The translations under genes were made by a program, and so were the position numbers. A stretch of DNA of 64,000 nucleotides, taken from Phycisphaerales bacterium (GTDB lineage Bacteria; Planctomycetota; Phycisphaerae; Phycisphaerales; UBA1924). The stretch covers positions 1 to 64,000 of the forward strand of contig JADZER010000048.1 of the NCBI GenBank assembly GCA_020850415.1, written 5' to 3'. Of this stretch, positions 61,681 through 64,000 are shown piece after piece (position 1 is the first letter of the stretch; every line of letters begins with the position of its first letter). The notes under the pieces are model-generated. The model did no database searches. It saw only the letters and a program-made list of their open reading frames with translations, and was not told the DNA's origin.

Positions 61681-62271
61681 TCAGCGGCGGCGGCGGGCGC
61701 CGACCAGGCAGCCCAGTCCGAGCAGGGCGGCCGAGGCGGGGGCCGGGATGATCTTGATCACGCCGGGGAAAACCTCGCCGGTGTAGCCGGTGGAGGAGCC
61801 GAAGGTGTCGGTGTAGACATCGAAGTTGATGTGATCGAAGCTGCCGAAGCTCACGATCTTCGCCGAGTAGTCCGCGGGCGTCCAGACGATCTGGTAGACC
61901 GCGATCGGGTTGCTGGCGTCGAAGCTGGGGTTGAAGAACGGCGGGAGCTGGAAGCTCTCGATGCCGGTGATGAAGTTGCCGGCGTTCAGATCGCCGGGCC
62001 CGGTCGCGAGGGAGTCGACCAGGTTCGTGTACGAACCGATCGAGCCGGCGCCCCAGTCGGCGTCGCCGCCGATGTTGTAGATGGAGCCCGCGAAGCCGAC
62101 AGCCCCGGGGTTCATCGCGGCGTACATCGTGAGGACCGCCGACTCCCCGGGGGACAGCACGCCGTCGGCGTCCCCGGTGTCCGAGACATCCCAGGTGATG
62201 GTCATGACCTGGGCAGTGGCGAGTCCGGCCAGCGCAGCAACAACAACGGTCGACAGGCCGATTCGGTTCAT
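61681..62271 (-). CDS. exported protein with PEP-CTERM-like tail
   Basis: Secreted protein of 196 residues. The N-terminal signal peptide is STVVVAALAGLATAQ. A beta-sandwich-like body follows (VMTITWDVSDTGDADGVLSP and AVYQIVWTPADYSAKI). The C-terminal sorting tail has PAPASAALLGLGCLVGARRRR-type layout: a Pro-containing motif, a hydrophobic helix and terminal arginines. Such tails are processed by exosortase and place proteins in the extracellular matrix. AGGAG is 6 nt from the ATG. It has its own promoter (62355-62383) and terminator. The body function is unknown. Confidence 0.82.
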   Translation of the reverse strand: MNRIGLSTVVVAALAGLATAQVMTITWDVSDTGDADGVLSPGESAVLTMYAAMNPGAVGFAGSIYNIGGDADWGAGSIGSYTNLVDSLATGPGDLNAGNFITGIESFQLPPFFNPSFDASNPIAVYQIVWTPADYSAKIVSFGSFDHINFDVYTDTFGSSTGYTGEVFPGVIKIIPAPASAALLGLGCLVGARRRR

Positions 62272-62354
62272 GGTGGGCTCCTGCTCTCTCTCTCCAGCGG
62301 TGCGCCCACCCCGGGGACAAATCGGACCCGGAGCGGCAGCACCTAGACATTCCA

Positions 62355-62383
62355 ATGGTACTGTCGCCCCCCGCACACTGCAA
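62355..62383 (-). promoter_or_regulatory. promoter of the PEP-CTERM-like gene
   Basis: Minus-strand TTGCAG (62383-62378), 17-bp spacer, TACCAT (62360-62355), about 84 bp before the ATG. The -35 is the same as that of the DUF2339 promoter. Confidence 0.62.
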
Positions 62384-62568
62384 GCTGGTCTGCCAGCGAT
62401 TTGCCGGAACTTCTCGTCGATCCGGGGCCAACCAGGTCCGAAAGCCGCAGGAAGGGACGAGAATCGAGCCAAGAGCTGAGATTATCGGGCGTCCATCCGT
62501 GCCAAGGGACGCAGGCATCAGGATGTCCAAGCCTCGTTCAGCCCTGACGGACACCACGCCGAGTTCGA

Positions 62569-64000
62569 TCACCCGGCGGGGAGCACCTCGCCCGACCAGG
62601 GCTGCCCGGCCTGCCACCAGTACCGGACCAGATCGCCGGCCTCGCTCAGCCCCAAGATCGAGATCACGCCGGTCTGCGAGGTGCGCCCGATGACGCCCCG
62701 GACGGGCGGGTCGACATCCCGTACGGCGTCGCTCAGGGTCGCGATCTTCCAGCCGCCGCTGCTGGGGGTCCACCAGTAGACCACGACCTTGCCGTCGGCC
62801 GTGAGGCCCGAGACATTGAGCCCGCCCCAGGGGGTGACCCAGCTGGCGACGGTGCCCTCGCCGAGGCGCGGCCCGCCGAGGATCTCGTTGAGTTTGGAGA
62901 CCTTCCAGGTCCCGCCGAAGCTGGGAACCCACCAGACCACCGAGAGATCCCCGTTCTCATCGGTCCCGGCGATATTGATGCCCTTCCACGGCGTGAGATA
63001 CGCCGAGATGGTGCCCCCGTACTTCGGCGCCCCGGTTATGGCGCTGAGGTTGGCCAGCGCCCAGCGCTCCTGGCCCGGGGCCCACCACGCGGCGTAGATG
63101 TTGCCCTGCTGATCGAGCCCGGCGATGGTCAGCGCGTTCCATCCGGTGACATACGCGATGAGCGTGCCGCCGGAGAGCCCCGGCATCGTGACGCCCTGGG
63201 AGGCCAGGTCCCCGCTGGTGATATCGACGAAGCCCCACGCGAAGCCGCCCGATTCGTCGGCCTCTCCTGTGTGGTGATAGGCGATGAGGTTGCCGTCGGC
63301 GTCGAGCCCGGCGGTGTAGACCAGGCCCGAGCGCGTGGCGAAGGTGACGGGCTTGGACTCGATCGGCGGCGCACCGAGCTCGGCGGAGAGATTGCGGACC
63401 GTCCACTGGCCCCCCGCGTCGCGCGAGTAGATCGCCAGGCCCGCGCCCGTGGCGCTGACGACCGACACGAGGCCGGTCTCCGGGTCGAGGAAGGTGGAGA
63501 ATCGGCCCTCGGGCGTCGGGCCGCCGGCCTGGCCGATCAGGTCGACGCTGGTCCACGAGCCGTCGGGCTCCTGCAGATAGACGATGGGGTTGCCGTTGTC
63601 GTCACGGCGGACGATGGTGAAGCCGCCCGAGTCGTCGGTGGAGGCATCGACGGGCGGGTCCTCCTCGGGGTCCTGGCCGCCATCGCCGGATCCATCGCCG
63701 CCCGAGCCATCACCACCGCCGTCGCCCGAGCCGCCGTCACCACCGTCGCCCGAGCCGCCGTCGCCACCGTCGCCCGAGCCGCCGTCGCCACCGCCGTCGT
63801 CCGGATCGTCGATCGCGATCCCGAGCGTGTACGCCCCCACCGATTCGCTGGCGTCCGCACCGACGACGATGAAGTACTGCCGGCCCGCGACGACATTCCA
63901 TTCGAGCGTGATGCTCCCGCCGGCGGCTCCCGCGCGCTCAACCGCCAGGTTGAGCCCCGCGTCGCTCTGCAGGGTGAGCTGGCCAACCAGCCCGCCGCCC
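62569..64000 (-). CDS. secreted protein with PPC-like domain and repeat module (N-terminus beyond window)
   Basis: The open frame enters from the right edge with no start codon; 476 codons are visible. The first 50 residues look like a pre-peptidase C-terminal (PPC) domain (LEWNVVAGRQYFIVVGADAS). A low-complexity acidic linker of Gly-Asp-Gly-Gly-Ser units follows, encoded by the 24-bp repeats at 63721-63792. Then come about 350 residues of the same repeats found in the CAP protein at 11610-13634. Blade-like motifs are WNALTIAGLDQQGNIYAAWW and WKGINIAGTDENGDLSVVWW. The two C-terminal modules align over their full length, so they are paralogues. No enzyme domain is visible here; it may lie upstream. 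Confidence 0.82.
   Translation of the reverse strand, partial: GGGLVGQLTLQSDAGLNLAVERAGAAGGSITLEWNVVAGRQYFIVVGADASESVGAYTLGIAIDDPDDGGGDGGSGDGGDGGSGDGGDGGSGDGGGDGSGGDGSGDGGQDPEEDPPVDASTDDSGGFTIVRRDDNGNPIVYLQEPDGSWTSVDLIGQAGGPTPEGRFSTFLDPETGLVSVVSATGAGLAIYSRDAGGQWTVRNLSAELGAPPIESKPVTFATRSGLVYTAGLDADGNLIAYHHTGEADESGGFAWGFVDITSGDLASQGVTMPGLSGGTLIAYVTGWNALTIAGLDQQGNIYAAWWAPGQERWALANLSAITGAPKYGGTISAYLTPWKGINIAGTDENGDLSVVWWVPSFGGTWKVSKLNEILGGPRLGEGTVASWVTPWGGLNVSGLTADGKVVVYWWTPSSGGWKIATLSDAVRDVDPPVRGVIGRTSQTGVISILGLSEAGDLVRYWWQAGQPWSGEVLPAG
63721..63792. repeat. three tandem 24-bp units in the acidic linker
   Basis: Units at 63721-63744, 63745-63768 and 63769-63792 differ at one base. Each encodes eight residues (Gly-Gly-Asp-Gly-Gly-Ser-Gly-Asp), so copy-number change would keep frame. 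Related imperfect units flank them. Confidence 0.85.

Noticed and set aside
1..64000. Prophage, integrated plasmid or rRNA operon
   Set aside because: No integrase, capsid, replication or transfer genes and no rRNA-like sequence; codon composition is uniform.

Overview
The window is very GC-rich (about 70%), gene-dense DNA. Its protein set points to a planctomycete, probably class Phycisphaerae. The supporting evidence is a paired DUF1800/DUF1501 export module, a secreted CAP protein opening with a planctomycete LESLEQRL sorting motif, a dockerin-ended secreted protein, a DUF1559-like pseudopilin, a PEP-CTERM-type tail, and an alternative complex III / A2-type caa3 oxidase supercluster. No phage, transposase, CRISPR array or rRNA was seen. 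The phylum is inferred from gene content, not from a marker-gene tree.

Layout. 1-3.9 kb (minus): an Isc ferredoxin, a two-gene small-protein/nucleotidyltransferase cassette, iscX, rlmE and a BatA-like VWA protein run co-directionally with ATGA overlaps. 4-10 kb: a GT2 glycosyltransferase with a LAB_N membrane partner, three proteins of unknown function and a TlpA-type thioredoxin with its own terminator. 10-20.5 kb: a MoxR ATPase, three large secreted proteins, a KtrB/KtrA potassium system, and a tRNA-Cys gene with a long variable arm. 20.6-28.9 kb: nuoH (alone), NRDE/TANGO2-like, DinB-like, DUF1801, pseudopilin, DUF2339 and an alpha-toroid repeat protein.

29-34.4 kb (plus): a two-subunit ATP-citrate-lyase-like enzyme, an HD-fold protein and a saccharopine-dehydrogenase-family protein. 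Inverted-repeat elements sit in the two spacers flanking the second lyase gene. 34.4-36.8 kb: a zinc-ribbon protein, queA and a small unknown gene.

36.8-53.7 kb: one long minus-strand respiratory run, actA-B-C-D-E-F, a small membrane protein, sco, coxB (with fused cytochrome c), coxA, coxC, coxD and an unknown membrane protein, with heme A synthase ctaA divergent at its head. Alternative complex III oxidises quinol and would hand electrons to the caa3 oxidase; SCO and CtaA supply the CuA site and heme A.

53.8-64 kb: the DUF1800/DUF1501 pair, a noncanonical NRPS (A-A-T-TE, with only a remnant of a condensation domain), a PEP-CTERM-like protein, and the C-terminal part of a secreted repeat protein whose repeat module is paralogous to that of the CAP protein at 11.6 kb.

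Two themes run across the window. First, several genes have a -10-like hexamer only 5-10 nt before the start codon, suggesting leaderless mRNAs. Second, four promoters elsewhere share the form TTGnnn-17-TAnnnT.
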